Source: BRH-c25 sp964619815
Lineage (GTDB): Bacteria > Bacillota > Clostridia > Lutisporales > Lutisporaceae
DNA length: 46,286 nt
Assembly: GCA_964619815.1 (NCBI GenBank)
Contig: CAZUGK010000017.1
Location: 1 to 46,286, forward strand
Direction of reading: 5' to 3'
The notes under the pieces are model-generated. The model was given only the letters and a program-made list of their open reading frames with translations, did not search any database and was not told where the DNA came from. How positions within the stretch are numbered: the stretch's first letter is position 1; each line of letters begins with the position of its first letter. Of the stretch, positions 1 to 7,936 are shown piece after piece. The translations under genes were made by a program, and so were the position numbers.

Positions 1-140
1 TGGTTGTAAAAATTCTTTGATAGAAGCCTTTCTTATTTTAGCGGAGGTGAGGTAAAAAAATATTTGCGGCAAATAAAGAAATAAAGATCATTACTTAATC
101 ACACTTATTGGACAAGACAATTTGGGGAGGGAAAAATAAA

Positions 141-1325
141 ATGAAAAAGAGATTATCATTATTTTTGGCTTTATCATTAACTTTAAGTTTACTCGCAGGC
201 TGTGCACAGAACTCGGGTCCGACTGCAACCGGCAGCTCAGCAGCTGCTTCAGATACAATCAAGGTTGGTCTGAACTATGAACTTTCCGGTAACGTTGCTA
301 CTTACGGACAAAGCTTAACCAGCGGTATAGAGCTTGCAGTTGAAGAAATCAACAAGAATGGCGGAGTACTCGGAAAACAGATAGAGCTTGTCAAGGTTGA
401 CAACAAATCTGATAACGCCGAAGCAGCAAACGTCTCTACAAGGCTTGCAACCAGGGATAAGGTTGTTGCTATATTAGGACCTGCAACTTCCGGTAACACA
501 AAAGCTGCATCACCTGCAGCAATGCAGAACAAGGTACCTTTGATATCTGCCTCTGCAACAGCAGATGATGTAACAGTAGACAGCAACGGCAAGGTAAGGG
601 AATTTATTTTCAAAACCTGCTTCAGTGATTCCTTCCAGGGTGTAACTATGGCAAACTTCGCTTTTAATGATTTAGCTCTTAAAAATGCAGCAGTATTAAT
701 TGATAACACAAGCGACTACAGCAAGGGTCTTGCGGAAAGCTTTAAAAAGACATATGCAGAGCTTGACGGAAAGATCCTCACTGAAGAAGCATATCAAGCA
801 AAGGATACAGACTATAAGGCTGTTTTAACAAAAATAAAAGCTGCAAATCCTGAAGTATTATTTGTTCCGGGGTACTATGAAGAGGTTGGTTTGATTGTAA
901 AGCAGGCAAGAGAATTAGGTCTTGATGTTCCTGTACTTGGCGGAGATGGCTATGATTCTCCAAAGCTTGCAGAAATCGCCGGAGCTGCAGCTCTTAACAA
1001 AGTATACTACACAAACCACTATTCATCCATGGATAATGCACCTGATGTTGTTAAATTCAAAGATGCATTTAAAGCAAAATATGGGAAAGAAACCGATGCA
1101 TTCAACGCACTTGGATATGACCTTGGATACTTCCTTGCAGACGCTATAAAAAGAGCAGGAACTGCTGATCCTGTTAAAATCAAGGATGCTCTGGCATCAA
1201 CTAAAGATTTCAAAGGTATAACCGGTACTCTTTCAATAGATGCTAACCACAATCCTGTAAAGGCTGTAACCGTACTTGAAGTAAAAGAAGGAAAACCAAC
1301 ATTCCTTAAGAAGCTGGAACCATAA
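141..1325 (+). CDS. livJ: Branched-chain amino acid ABC transporter, substrate-binding lipoprotein
   Basis: This is a periplasmic-binding-fold type I receptor of the LivJ/LivK family, 394 residues. The ATG at 141 was chosen because a strong GGGGAGGG ribosome site lies at 124-131; an in-frame TTG further upstream has no such site. Residues 1-20 are a lipoprotein signal peptide ending in the lipobox LAGC, with Cys21 as the lipid anchor. A short Ser/Thr/Ala linker follows, then the two-lobed domain starting near IKVGLNYELSGNVATYG. The receptor would bind leucine, isoleucine or valine (or a related amide or amino acid) outside the membrane and pass it to the permease encoded directly downstream. 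Family and role are clear from the sequence and from the livHMGF context; the exact ligand is inferred. Confidence 0.93.
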   Translation: MKKRLSLFLALSLTLSLLAGCAQNSGPTATGSSAAASDTIKVGLNYELSGNVATYGQSLTSGIELAVEEINKNGGVLGKQIELVKVDNKSDNAEAANVSTRLATRDKVVAILGPATSGNTKAASPAAMQNKVPLISASATADDVTVDSNGKVREFIFKTCFSDSFQGVTMANFAFNDLALKNAAVLIDNTSDYSKGLAESFKKTYAELDGKILTEEAYQAKDTDYKAVLTKIKAANPEVLFVPGYYEEVGLIVKQARELGLDVPVLGGDGYDSPKLAEIAGAAALNKVYYTNHYSSMDNAPDVVKFKDAFKAKYGKETDAFNALGYDLGYFLADAIKRAGTADPVKIKDALASTKDFKGITGTLSIDANHNPVKAVTVLEVKEGKPTFLKKLEP

Positions 1326-1342
1326 TATACGAATAATTACCA

Positions 1343-1375
1343 GATGCATTCAGGAGATTTCCTCCTGGGTGCATC
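1343..1375 (+). promoter_or_regulatory. Intercistronic hairpin after livJ
   Basis: GATGCA at 1343-1348 pairs with TGCATC at 1370-1375, and inside it CAGGAG pairs with CTCCTG. There is no long T run afterwards, so it is more likely a transcript-stabilising or partial-termination hairpin that lets the binding protein be made in excess over the permease. That role is inferred. Confidence 0.6.
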
Positions 1376-1379
1376 ATTT

Positions 1380-1585
1380 AAATTAATGAAACAATCTTTA
1401 CCGCTGAGAAATTCCAATACTTTTGCTTCCTCGCACGTGGCCACCACGGGCGAACGCAAAAGGGAATTTCTAGGCGTTAAACAAATTAATGAAACAATCT
1501 TTACCGCTGAGAAATTCCAATACTTTTGCTTCCTCGCACGTGGCCACCACGGGCGAACGCAAAAGGGAATTTCTAGGCGTTAAAC
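1380..1585. repeat. Perfect 103-bp tandem duplication of a palindromic element
   Basis: Two copies, 1380-1482 and 1483-1585, appear identical base for base. Each copy is itself a long imperfect palindrome. AGAAATTCC near the left pairs with GGAATTTCT near the right, CTTTTGC pairs with GCAAAAG, and the centre TCGC-A-CGTGG-CCA-CCACG-G-GCGA makes a tight hairpin. The outer ends (TTTACCGC and GCGTTAAAC) are also nearly complementary. The repeat fills the livJ-livH spacer and ends 20 bp before the livH start. It resembles a small dispersed palindromic element (REP or MITE-like) that was duplicated in place. An open frame crossing it is not a gene. Confidence 0.9.
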
Positions 1586-1605
1586 ATTCCTAAGGGGTGA
1601 TAGAA

Positions 1606-2490
1606 ATGGAACAACTGATACAGCAATTGATAAACGGTATATCGCTTGGCAGCATATATGCATTGATCGCCCTGGGGTATACGATGGTTTATGGAATTAT
1701 TAATTTAATTAATTTCGCACATGGAGATATTTATATGGTCGGAGCTTATATAGGCTTTGCTCTGACTACCTTCCTTCATTTTGGTTTCTTTCCGGCACTT
1801 ATAGTATCAATGCTTGTAACCGGCTTACTCGGTGTAATAGTTGAAAAGTTTGCCTATAAGCCTATAAGAAATTCTTCAAGGATAGCTGCATTAATTACTG
1901 CAATAAGCGTATCCTTGTTTCTGGAATATGGCATGATGTATTTTGTAAAACCTGAAACCAGGACTTTTCCGGAAATTCTGCCAAATAAGCAGATAAGCCT
2001 ATTTAATACAAACGCGGTCCTGGATGTTAAGAATCTTTATATAATCCTTGTAACAATTTTCCTGATGCTTATTCTTCAATATGTAATATACAAGACAAAG
2101 GTTGGAAAGGCCATGAGAGCCGTATCACTGGATAGAGATGCTGCACAGCTTATGGGCATCAATATGAACAATACCATATCCTATACCTTTGCAATAGGCT
2201 CAGCCCTTGCAGGAGCGGCAGGCGTGCTTGTAGGAACCTACTATAACTCGATTAATCCGCTAATGGGTGTAGTCCCTGGGCTTAAAGCCTTTGTTGCTGC
2301 GGTAATCGGGGGAATCGGCATTATCCCCGGAGCTGTATTCGGAGGATTTTTCCTGGGAATGACCGAGACATTGGTAAGCGCATTTGGCGGCTCCCTTTAT
2401 AAGGATGCAGTTGCATTTGCAATTTTAATATTGGTGCTTTTAGTAAAACCTAACGGACTTCTCGGAAGAAATATAAAAGAAAAAGTATAA
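1606..2490 (+). CDS. livH: Branched-chain amino acid ABC transporter permease LivH
   Basis: A very hydrophobic 294-residue protein of the LivH family with about eight membrane segments. Characteristic family stretches are visible: GSIYALIALGYTMVYGII near the N-terminus, the FAHGD turn, and AVIGGIGIIPGAVFGG near the C-terminus. It forms one half of the transmembrane channel together with LivM. The ATG at 1606 is preferred to an in-frame GTG at 1597 because AAGGGGTGA at 1592-1600 is then correctly spaced as ribosome site. It is followed 18 bp later by livM. It sits downstream of the tandem palindrome, which may uncouple its level from livJ. Confidence 0.93.
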   Translation: MEQLIQQLINGISLGSIYALIALGYTMVYGIINLINFAHGDIYMVGAYIGFALTTFLHFGFFPALIVSMLVTGLLGVIVEKFAYKPIRNSSRIAALITAISVSLFLEYGMMYFVKPETRTFPEILPNKQISLFNTNAVLDVKNLYIILVTIFLMLILQYVIYKTKVGKAMRAVSLDRDAAQLMGINMNNTISYTFAIGSALAGAAGVLVGTYYNSINPLMGVVPGLKAFVAAVIGGIGIIPGAVFGGFFLGMTETLVSAFGGSLYKDAVAFAILILVLLVKPNGLLGRNIKEKV

Positions 2491-2508
2491 GGTATAGGGG
2501 GGTGCAGT

Positions 2509-3459
2509 ATGAAGCTTTTAAGTAAGAAAAATATACTCAGCTTATTGGCTGCTTTGAGCATTTATGCCATAGCTGGTTTTTTAATAAATTCCGGTTTTAT
2601 TGACTCATATATATTTCTGAATATTGTTCTGGTAGGAATCAACATTATACTTGCCGTCAGCCTGAATCTTATTACAGGCTTTACAGGGCAGTTTTCCCTT
2701 GGACATGCCGCGTTTATGTCAATCGGCGCATATGCTTCAGGTATAATTACTGCCAAGCTGAGTCTGCCATTCTGGGTTGGAATTGCAGGCGCCGCAATAT
2801 TTGCAGCAATTGCAGGGATAATAATCGGAATCCCAACCTTAAGGCTCAAAGGAGATTACCTTGCAATAGCAACTCTTGGCTTTGGTGAAATAGTAAAAAT
2901 TATCGGGCTTAATTGGGATTATATAGGCGGTGCTACAGGGCTTAACGACATACCTCAGTATACTACCTGGACATGGTTGTATTTCTGCGTTGCTGCCACA
3001 ATTTTATTCATCAGCAATTTTATAAAGTCCTATCACGGAAGAGCTTGTATAGCAATCAGTGAGGACGAGATTGCAGCCGAGGCCATGGGAGTAAATACAA
3101 CATTTTATAAGGTTCTTGCCTTTACACTGGGAGCCTTTTTTGCAGGGATAGCAGGTGCGCTTTATGCAAATTACTTCTATTTCCTGAAGCCTGATTCCTT
3201 TGGATTTATGAAATCAATAGACATACTTGTAATTGTTGTTTTCGGAGGAATGGGAAGCATTTCAGGTTCTATTGTGGGAGCAGTCCTTCTTACCATAATA
3301 TCATTATTTCTTCAAAGTATCCCGGAGCTGCGCATGGTTGTCTATTCGGTAATTTTGTTTCTGATAATGGTCTATAGACCCCAAGGGCTCATGGGTAAGA
3401 GTGACTTTAAGCTTTTTAAGAAAAGAGGTGTTTTAAGTGCCAATAATAGAAGTAAGTAA
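2509..3459 (+). CDS. livM: Branched-chain amino acid ABC transporter permease LivM
   Basis: A 316-residue integral membrane protein of the LivM family. The family core is visible: LNLITGFTGQFSLGHAAFM around residues 50-70, GIPTLRLKGDYLAIATLGFG around residues 105-125, and VFGGMGSISGSIVGA near residue 245. It pairs with LivH to form the membrane channel. The start has a G-rich ribosome site (GGGGGGTG) just upstream. The last 23 bases overlap the start of livG, which implies translational coupling. Length and motifs are normal for the family. Confidence 0.94.
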   Translation: MKLLSKKNILSLLAALSIYAIAGFLINSGFIDSYIFLNIVLVGINIILAVSLNLITGFTGQFSLGHAAFMSIGAYASGIITAKLSLPFWVGIAGAAIFAAIAGIIIGIPTLRLKGDYLAIATLGFGEIVKIIGLNWDYIGGATGLNDIPQYTTWTWLYFCVAATILFISNFIKSYHGRACIAISEDEIAAEAMGVNTTFYKVLAFTLGAFFAGIAGALYANYFYFLKPDSFGFMKSIDILVIVVFGGMGSISGSIVGAVLLTIISLFLQSIPELRMVVYSVILFLIMVYRPQGLMGKSDFKLFKKRGVLSANNRSK

Positions 3460-4207
3460 TCTGTCCAAATCCTTTGGCGGCGTAAAAGCTGTTTCTGATA
3501 TCAACATGTCGATCGAAGGAGGAGAAATAATCGGAATAATTGGTCCTAACGGCGCCGGCAAAACAACCTTCTTTAATTTATTGACAGGCATATACAGCCC
3601 CAGTTCAGGGGAAATAACCTACAAGCTTGATAAGGAAGTCACATCAAAGAATTTCAAGCCTCATAAAATGACAAAGTATGGAGTTGCCAGAACCTTTCAG
3701 AATATAAGGCTTTTTAAAAACATGAGCATAATTGACAATGTGCTTATCGGATATCATGACAATATGAATTATGGAATACTGCCTTCATTGCTCCGTTTGC
3801 CTTCCTATTATAAAGAAGAGGAGAAGGCTTACAAAGAAGTCCTGAAGCTGCTTGAAATATTTAATCTTCTGGATAAAAAAGATGAGCTTGCAAGCAATCT
3901 TCCTTATGGAGATCAAAGAAAGGTTGAAATAGCAAGAGCACTTGCCGCCAAGCCCAAGCTTCTCCTGCTGGATGAACCCGCTGCGGGAATGAACCCCAAT
4001 GAAACAAAGGAGCTTACAAACCTTATTACCTGGATAAAAGATGAGTTTAAGCTTACAGTAATACTCATAGAGCATGATATGTCTCTGGTAATGGGAATAT
4101 GCAGCAAGATATTTGTATTTGATTACGGAACCTTGATAGCAAGTGGATCACCGGATGAGGTTCAAAATAATCCACAGGTTATCAAGGCCTATCTCGGGGG
4201 TGAGTAA
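3437..4207 (+). CDS. livG: Branched-chain amino acid ABC transporter ATPase LivG
   Basis: A 256-residue ABC ATPase. Walker A is GPNGAGKT at residues 36-43. The signature loop reads LPYGDQRKVEIARAL, the usual LivG variant of LSGGQ, and Walker B is LLLLDEPAAGMNP. The EHDM stretch carries the switch histidine. With LivF it energises uptake by hydrolysing ATP on the cytoplasmic face. Translation starts at a GTG at 3437, preceded by AGAGGTG, inside the end of livM. Confidence 0.95.
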   Translation: MPIIEVSNLSKSFGGVKAVSDINMSIEGGEIIGIIGPNGAGKTTFFNLLTGIYSPSSGEITYKLDKEVTSKNFKPHKMTKYGVARTFQNIRLFKNMSIIDNVLIGYHDNMNYGILPSLLRLPSYYKEEEKAYKEVLKLLEIFNLLDKKDELASNLPYGDQRKVEIARALAAKPKLLLLDEPAAGMNPNETKELTNLITWIKDEFKLTVILIEHDMSLVMGICSKIFVFDYGTLIASGSPDEVQNNPQVIKAYLGGE

Positions 4208-4209
4208 CA

Positions 4210-4914
4210 ATGCTGGAATTACAGAACCTAAATGTTTATTACGGAGCTATTCATGCTCTGAAAAACGTAAATCTAAAGATCAATCAGGGCGAAATAGTCA
4301 CACTGATTGGTGCCAACGGTGCCGGTAAGACAACTACTCTGCGTACAATATCAGGTATTGAAAAAGCTAAATCCGGCAAGATACTATACAACGGTCAGGA
4401 GCTTAATTCCCGCTCTGCTTCAGATATTGTAAAGCTGGGCATCTCCCATGCCCCTGAAGGAAGAAGGGTTTTTTCAACCATGAGCGTACTTGAAAACCTT
4501 GAAATTGGGGCCTTTACCAGGAATGACAAACCGCAGATAAAAAAAGATCTGGATAATGTATTTTCTTTATTTCCAAAGCTCCTTGAGAGAAAGGATCAGC
4601 TTGCAGGCACATTATCAGGAGGGGAACAGCAGATGCTTGCCATCGGGCGCGCTCTTCTTTCAAGACCGAAGCTGCTTTTACTGGATGAGCCTTCCATGGG
4701 GCTTGCACCTATAATAGTAAATGAGATTTTCTCAATCATCAGAAATATAAACAAAGACGGTACTACAATACTGCTGGTCGAGCAGAATGCCAACATGGCT
4801 CTTCAATGTGCCAACAGGGCTTATATAATTAAAAACGGGGAAATTGATATAGAAGGGGACGCTCAAACCCTTCTGAATGATGAAAAAGTTAAGAATGCCT
4901 ATCTTGGCGGATAA
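4210..4914 (+). CDS. livF: Branched-chain amino acid ABC transporter ATPase LivF
   Basis: A 234-residue ABC ATPase. Walker A is GANGAGKT at residues 34-41, the signature is LSGGEQQMLAIGRAL, Walker B is LLLLDEPSMGLAP, and the switch histidine position is replaced by Gln in VEQNA, which is normal for LivF. It is the second ATPase of the transporter and the last gene of the operon. It begins 2 bp after the livG stop and is followed by a terminator. Confidence 0.95.
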   Translation: MLELQNLNVYYGAIHALKNVNLKINQGEIVTLIGANGAGKTTTLRTISGIEKAKSGKILYNGQELNSRSASDIVKLGISHAPEGRRVFSTMSVLENLEIGAFTRNDKPQIKKDLDNVFSLFPKLLERKDQLAGTLSGGEQQMLAIGRALLSRPKLLLLDEPSMGLAPIIVNEIFSIIRNINKDGTTILLVEQNANMALQCANRAYIIKNGEIDIEGDAQTLLNDEKVKNAYLGG

Positions 4915-4921
4915 GTAAGTC

Positions 4922-4961
4922 AAGAGCTAGGGTGCAGTTATCGCCCCTTAGCTCTTTAATT
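4922..4961 (+). terminator. Intrinsic terminator of the liv operon
   Basis: AAGAGCTA at 4922-4929 pairs with TAGCTCTT at 4949-4956, extended by a GGG/CCC step, and is followed by TTAATTTT. It lies 8 bp after livF and also separates livF from the convergent gene at 4965. Confidence 0.8.
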
Positions 4962-4964
4962 TTC

Positions 4965-5732
4965 TCAAATATTTATGTATTCGCCCGGTTTTTCGAAAAT
5001 TATAGTTTCGACGAAGTTCTCCTTAACTCTCATATAGCTCTTCATTGTCGCAGCTATCCAGCAAAAACTGTCAAGCTCTCTGTACGGCAGGTGAACTGCC
5101 GCAACCTTACGTGGCTTTATATATTTTTCAATCACTTGTCTTGCCGAAGGCAGCCCAATATATGGGAATGGTACAATAAGCAAATCTATATTCTGATCAG
5201 CAAAATCCAGGCGGCTGTAGTTTTTTTCAGTAGGTTTTGCATCTCCGACATGCAAAACTCTCTTTCCTCCCATTTCTATAAGATATGCCAGGTTGCCGAC
5301 ATCCTCATACTCCTTTCCGTCATGAAGCATGGAAACTGATTTGATTTTAATTCCGTTTATATTAATGTCTTCTGTTCTTCCAAGGCTGTCGTCCAACTCT
5401 ATCAATCTGTTGCCTTTATCATAAGGCAGCCTTTGCATTATATCCATGATAACTTTTTGAGGCGCCAACAGAAATATATCATTATTAGCCTTTAACAAAC
5501 CTGCTGTGCTTTCAGCATCAAAATGATCCCCATGATTATGGGTAAATAGTAAAGCATCTATTTTTTCAAAAGGATCAGTTCCTGCAAATATAAGCTCTTT
5601 CATTTCATCAGAAGTGTTTTTGTAAATAGGCAGTTTTGAACTGCACAGCCCATCTATCAGCACTTTCTTGTCACTGCATTGCAGCATGACACCCGCATTA
5701 CAAATGTATGTCAATTTACATGCTTGCTCCAT
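4965..5732 (-). CDS. Metallo-beta-lactamase-fold hydrolase
   Basis: A 255-residue protein of the metallo-beta-lactamase superfamily. The zinc motif THNHGDH lies at residues 64-70, with His65, His67, Asp69 and His70 as expected ligands. Further metal-binding positions are plausible in VGDAK (around residue 168) and in VHLPY near the C-terminus. The closest general type is the UPF0173/UlaG-like group, small cytoplasmic hydrolases of mostly unknown substrate. It starts with ATG behind a GGAGA site, 28 bp after the LysR gene on the same strand, so the two are probably co-transcribed. The substrate cannot be read from the sequence. Confidence 0.85.
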   Translation of the reverse strand: MEQACKLTYICNAGVMLQCSDKKVLIDGLCSSKLPIYKNTSDEMKELIFAGTDPFEKIDALLFTHNHGDHFDAESTAGLLKANNDIFLLAPQKVIMDIMQRLPYDKGNRLIELDDSLGRTEDININGIKIKSVSMLHDGKEYEDVGNLAYLIEMGGKRVLHVGDAKPTEKNYSRLDFADQNIDLLIVPFPYIGLPSARQVIEKYIKPRKVAAVHLPYRELDSFCWIAATMKSYMRVKENFVETIIFEKPGEYINI

Positions 5733-5760
5733 TTGAGTCTCCTTCCACTTTCTTCACCAG

Positions 5761-6642
5761 CTATTCAAACTCGTTCGTTATGCATAAATCAATAAATTGT
5801 CTCATTGACTCCGTCAAATATTTGTTTCTGTGATGAATGATCTTAAACTGTCTTTTAAATTCAATGCCCTTAACGTATTTTTGACAAAGCAATCCGGATT
5901 TTACCTCATTTGCAACCGCACGCCCGGAAATAACCGAAACTCCAAGTCCCTCTGCAACAGCCATTTTGATGGTATCTGCATTATTGCATGCCCAAATGGC
6001 CTTCCATTTTAAATTGTTGGCAGTCATCATATCCTCAAAGGTTTTGCGGGTTCCGCTGCCCTTTTCACGGATGATGAACTTTTCCTGTTCCAGTTCTTTC
6101 GGTTCAACAGTTGAAATTGAGGCAAACCGGTGACCGATTGCACATATAAGCACTAATTCATCATCCATAAATGCACGGTTCAAAACATCAGCCGAGGTAG
6201 TTTCTCCTTCTACAAGGCCTATATCAATCTGATCGTGAAGAATCAGGCTTTCAATTTTTTCAGTGTTATCCTCAACCACTTCAATATCCGTTAGAGGGCT
6301 TGCTTGTTTAAAATTTGAGACAAGCTTAGGGAGCATGTAACCTCCGACAGTGACACTTGCTCCAATGCGGATAGGACTGTTTTGATGCAGGACTTTCATG
6401 TCATTTTCCACTTCTGTATTCATCCTGATGATGTGGCGCGCATAGCTCAGAAGCTTCTGCCCTGCCTGTGTCAGGTACAGCTTTCTTGACAGCCTTTCGA
6501 AAAGCTTAATGTCATAATGATTTTCAAGCTCAGCAATTGCCTGGCTGACTGCAGATTGCGACATAAAAAGTGCTTCCGCGGCGGAAGTCATATTCATAGT
6601 GTCACAAACAGCAACGAAGATCTTGAAATGTCTTAGAGTCAA
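5761..6642 (-). CDS. LysR-family transcriptional regulator
   Basis: A 293-residue LysR-type regulator. The winged helix-turn-helix occupies residues 1-60 (MTSAAEALFMSQSAVSQAI is the recognition region), followed by a linker helix and a substrate-binding domain from about residue 90. The frame opens with TTG at 6642, preceded by AAAGGAG; no ATG offers a better start. It is divergent from the YeiH-type membrane protein gene, 107 bp apart. This LysR/yeiH arrangement is widespread (yeiE/yeiH in enterobacteria), so it very likely controls that gene. The effector is not evident. Confidence 0.9.
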   Translation of the reverse strand: MTLRHFKIFVAVCDTMNMTSAAEALFMSQSAVSQAIAELENHYDIKLFERLSRKLYLTQAGQKLLSYARHIIRMNTEVENDMKVLHQNSPIRIGASVTVGGYMLPKLVSNFKQASPLTDIEVVEDNTEKIESLILHDQIDIGLVEGETTSADVLNRAFMDDELVLICAIGHRFASISTVEPKELEQEKFIIREKGSGTRKTFEDMMTANNLKWKAIWACNNADTIKMAVAEGLGVSVISGRAVANEVKSGLLCQKYVKGIEFKRQFKIIHHRNKYLTESMRQFIDLCITNEFE

Positions 6643-6668
6643 AACAATCCAGCTCCTTTACATTACCA

Positions 6669-6708
6669 TTTACTTATAACTATAATTAAATAATAATATT
6701 TTACTTAT
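6669..6708. promoter_or_regulatory. Candidate LysR binding sites in the divergent promoter
   Basis: The nonamer TTTACTTAT occurs at 6669-6677 and again at 6700-6708, 31 bp apart or about three helical turns. The DNA between is very AT-rich and sits between the two divergent starts. This fits a LysR activation and autorepression region; the assignment is inferred. Confidence 0.4.
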
Positions 6709-6749
6709 GCTACGTCAAGGCGTATCATAGACAAAGAGGAGGAGATGTT

Positions 6750-7745
6750 TTGAAAACAATAATTGACAGACTACCAGGTATAGCTCTTGCGGTAATTGTA
6801 GCTGTTCCGGCATGGCTGCTTGGAAAAGCCGTTCCTATTATCGGGAGCCCGGTTATCGGAATTATATTCGGCATGCTTTTGGCCTTTTGGAAAAGGCCGG
6901 TATATTTTAATAGCGGAATTCAGTATACCTCAAAGAAACTGCTGCAATATTCTATAATTCTTCTGGGCTTTGATATGAATCTGTTCAATGTCTTTAAGGT
7001 TGGGAGGCAGACGCTTGTTCTTATGGTATTCACACTGACAGCCGGGTTTATAACGGCTTTTGCAGCAGGTAGGCTGTTAAAGCTGAGCGGAAACACAAAA
7101 ACGTTGATTGGCGTTGGTTCCGCTATATGCGGCGGTTCAGCCATCGCTGCTGCAGCACCGGTAATTCATGCCAGTGATGAAGAGGTTGCACATTCCATTT
7201 CAACCATATTTTTGTTTAATGTCATTGCCGCCTTTTTGTTCCCGTTCCTGGGGCATGTATTCGGCATGAGCGATCAAAGCTTCGGCCTTTGGGCAGGAAC
7301 CGCTATCAATGATACATCATCTGTTGTCGCCGCCGGTTATTCTTTCAGCAATGCGGCGGGAAACCTCGCTGTCATAGTGAAGCTTACAAGGACTTTGATG
7401 ATTGTACCTATAACACTTGCTTTGGCTTTTTATACCTCTAACAAATCTTCAGAAAGTCAAAAAGGCAGCTATAGTATTGTAAAAATATTCCCTTGGTTCG
7501 TGCTCGGCTTTGTGGCAGCCTCAGTCATTAACACATTTGTTTCCTTGCCGGTAGGCATGAGCGGCTTTCTTGCACAGGCAGGAAAATTCGTCATAGTTAT
7601 GGCAATGGTATCCATTGGCCTTAATACCAATATCGTAAAACTTGTTAAAAGCGGTGCCAAACCCATTTTGCTCGGGTTTATCTGCTGGGTTGCCTTAGCA
7701 GTGACTTCACTTGCTGTGCAATATACCATCCTGAAGGTTGCCTAA
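6750..7745 (+). CDS. yeiH: YeiH / UPF0324-family membrane protein (putative sulfate exporter family)
   Basis: A 331-residue membrane protein with about ten hydrophobic segments, belonging to the conserved YeiH family that databases label putative sulfate exporter. Characteristic stretches are the glycine-rich VGSAICGGSAIAAAAPV near residue 125, WAGTAINDTSSVVAAGY near residue 185, and VSIGLNTN near residue 290. Translation starts at TTG 6750 behind a long AGAGGAGGAG site. The transported substrate is not firmly established for the family. Its partner is the divergent LysR gene. Confidence 0.88.
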   Translation: MKTIIDRLPGIALAVIVAVPAWLLGKAVPIIGSPVIGIIFGMLLAFWKRPVYFNSGIQYTSKKLLQYSIILLGFDMNLFNVFKVGRQTLVLMVFTLTAGFITAFAAGRLLKLSGNTKTLIGVGSAICGGSAIAAAAPVIHASDEEVAHSISTIFLFNVIAAFLFPFLGHVFGMSDQSFGLWAGTAINDTSSVVAAGYSFSNAAGNLAVIVKLTRTLMIVPITLALAFYTSNKSSESQKGSYSIVKIFPWFVLGFVAASVINTFVSLPVGMSGFLAQAGKFVIVMAMVSIGLNTNIVKLVKSGAKPILLGFICWVALAVTSLAVQYTILKVA

Positions 7746-7762
7746 GCTATGCTGCACATTAT

Positions 7763-7788
7763 GGGACAAGGAACAGTTACCTTGTCCC
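7763..7788 (+). terminator. Hairpin of the GGGACA family after yeiH
   Basis: GGGACAAGG at 7763-7771 pairs perfectly with CCTTGTCCC at 7780-7788, followed by a weak AATTCTT tract. It lies 18 bp after the stop codon, so it probably ends or stabilises the transcript. It belongs to a dispersed palindrome family in this window (see findings). Confidence 0.6.
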
Positions 7789-7936
7789 AATTCTTAACAA
7801 GAGTTGCCCGTTTTATTTATTGCTGACGAAAACCTTTATAATGAAAAACTCACAAATAGTATAAATAACGAATATCATATATTACCAAAAGCTAGTGATA
7901 ACCTTACTGCAAAAAATCTATAAGGAGGAGAGAAAA

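Noticed and set aside
1344..1583. 79-codon open frame across the tandem repeat
   Set aside because: It is created by the 103-bp repeat, changes reading phase between copies, and has no ribosome site; the DNA is palindromic and not protein-coding.
1380..1585. Possible CRISPR array
   Set aside because: There are only two directly adjacent identical copies with no unique spacers between, and no cas genes.
4932..5339. 135-codon frame on the plus strand
   Set aside because: It is antisense to the metallo-beta-lactamase-fold gene, begins within the liv terminator and has no ribosome site.
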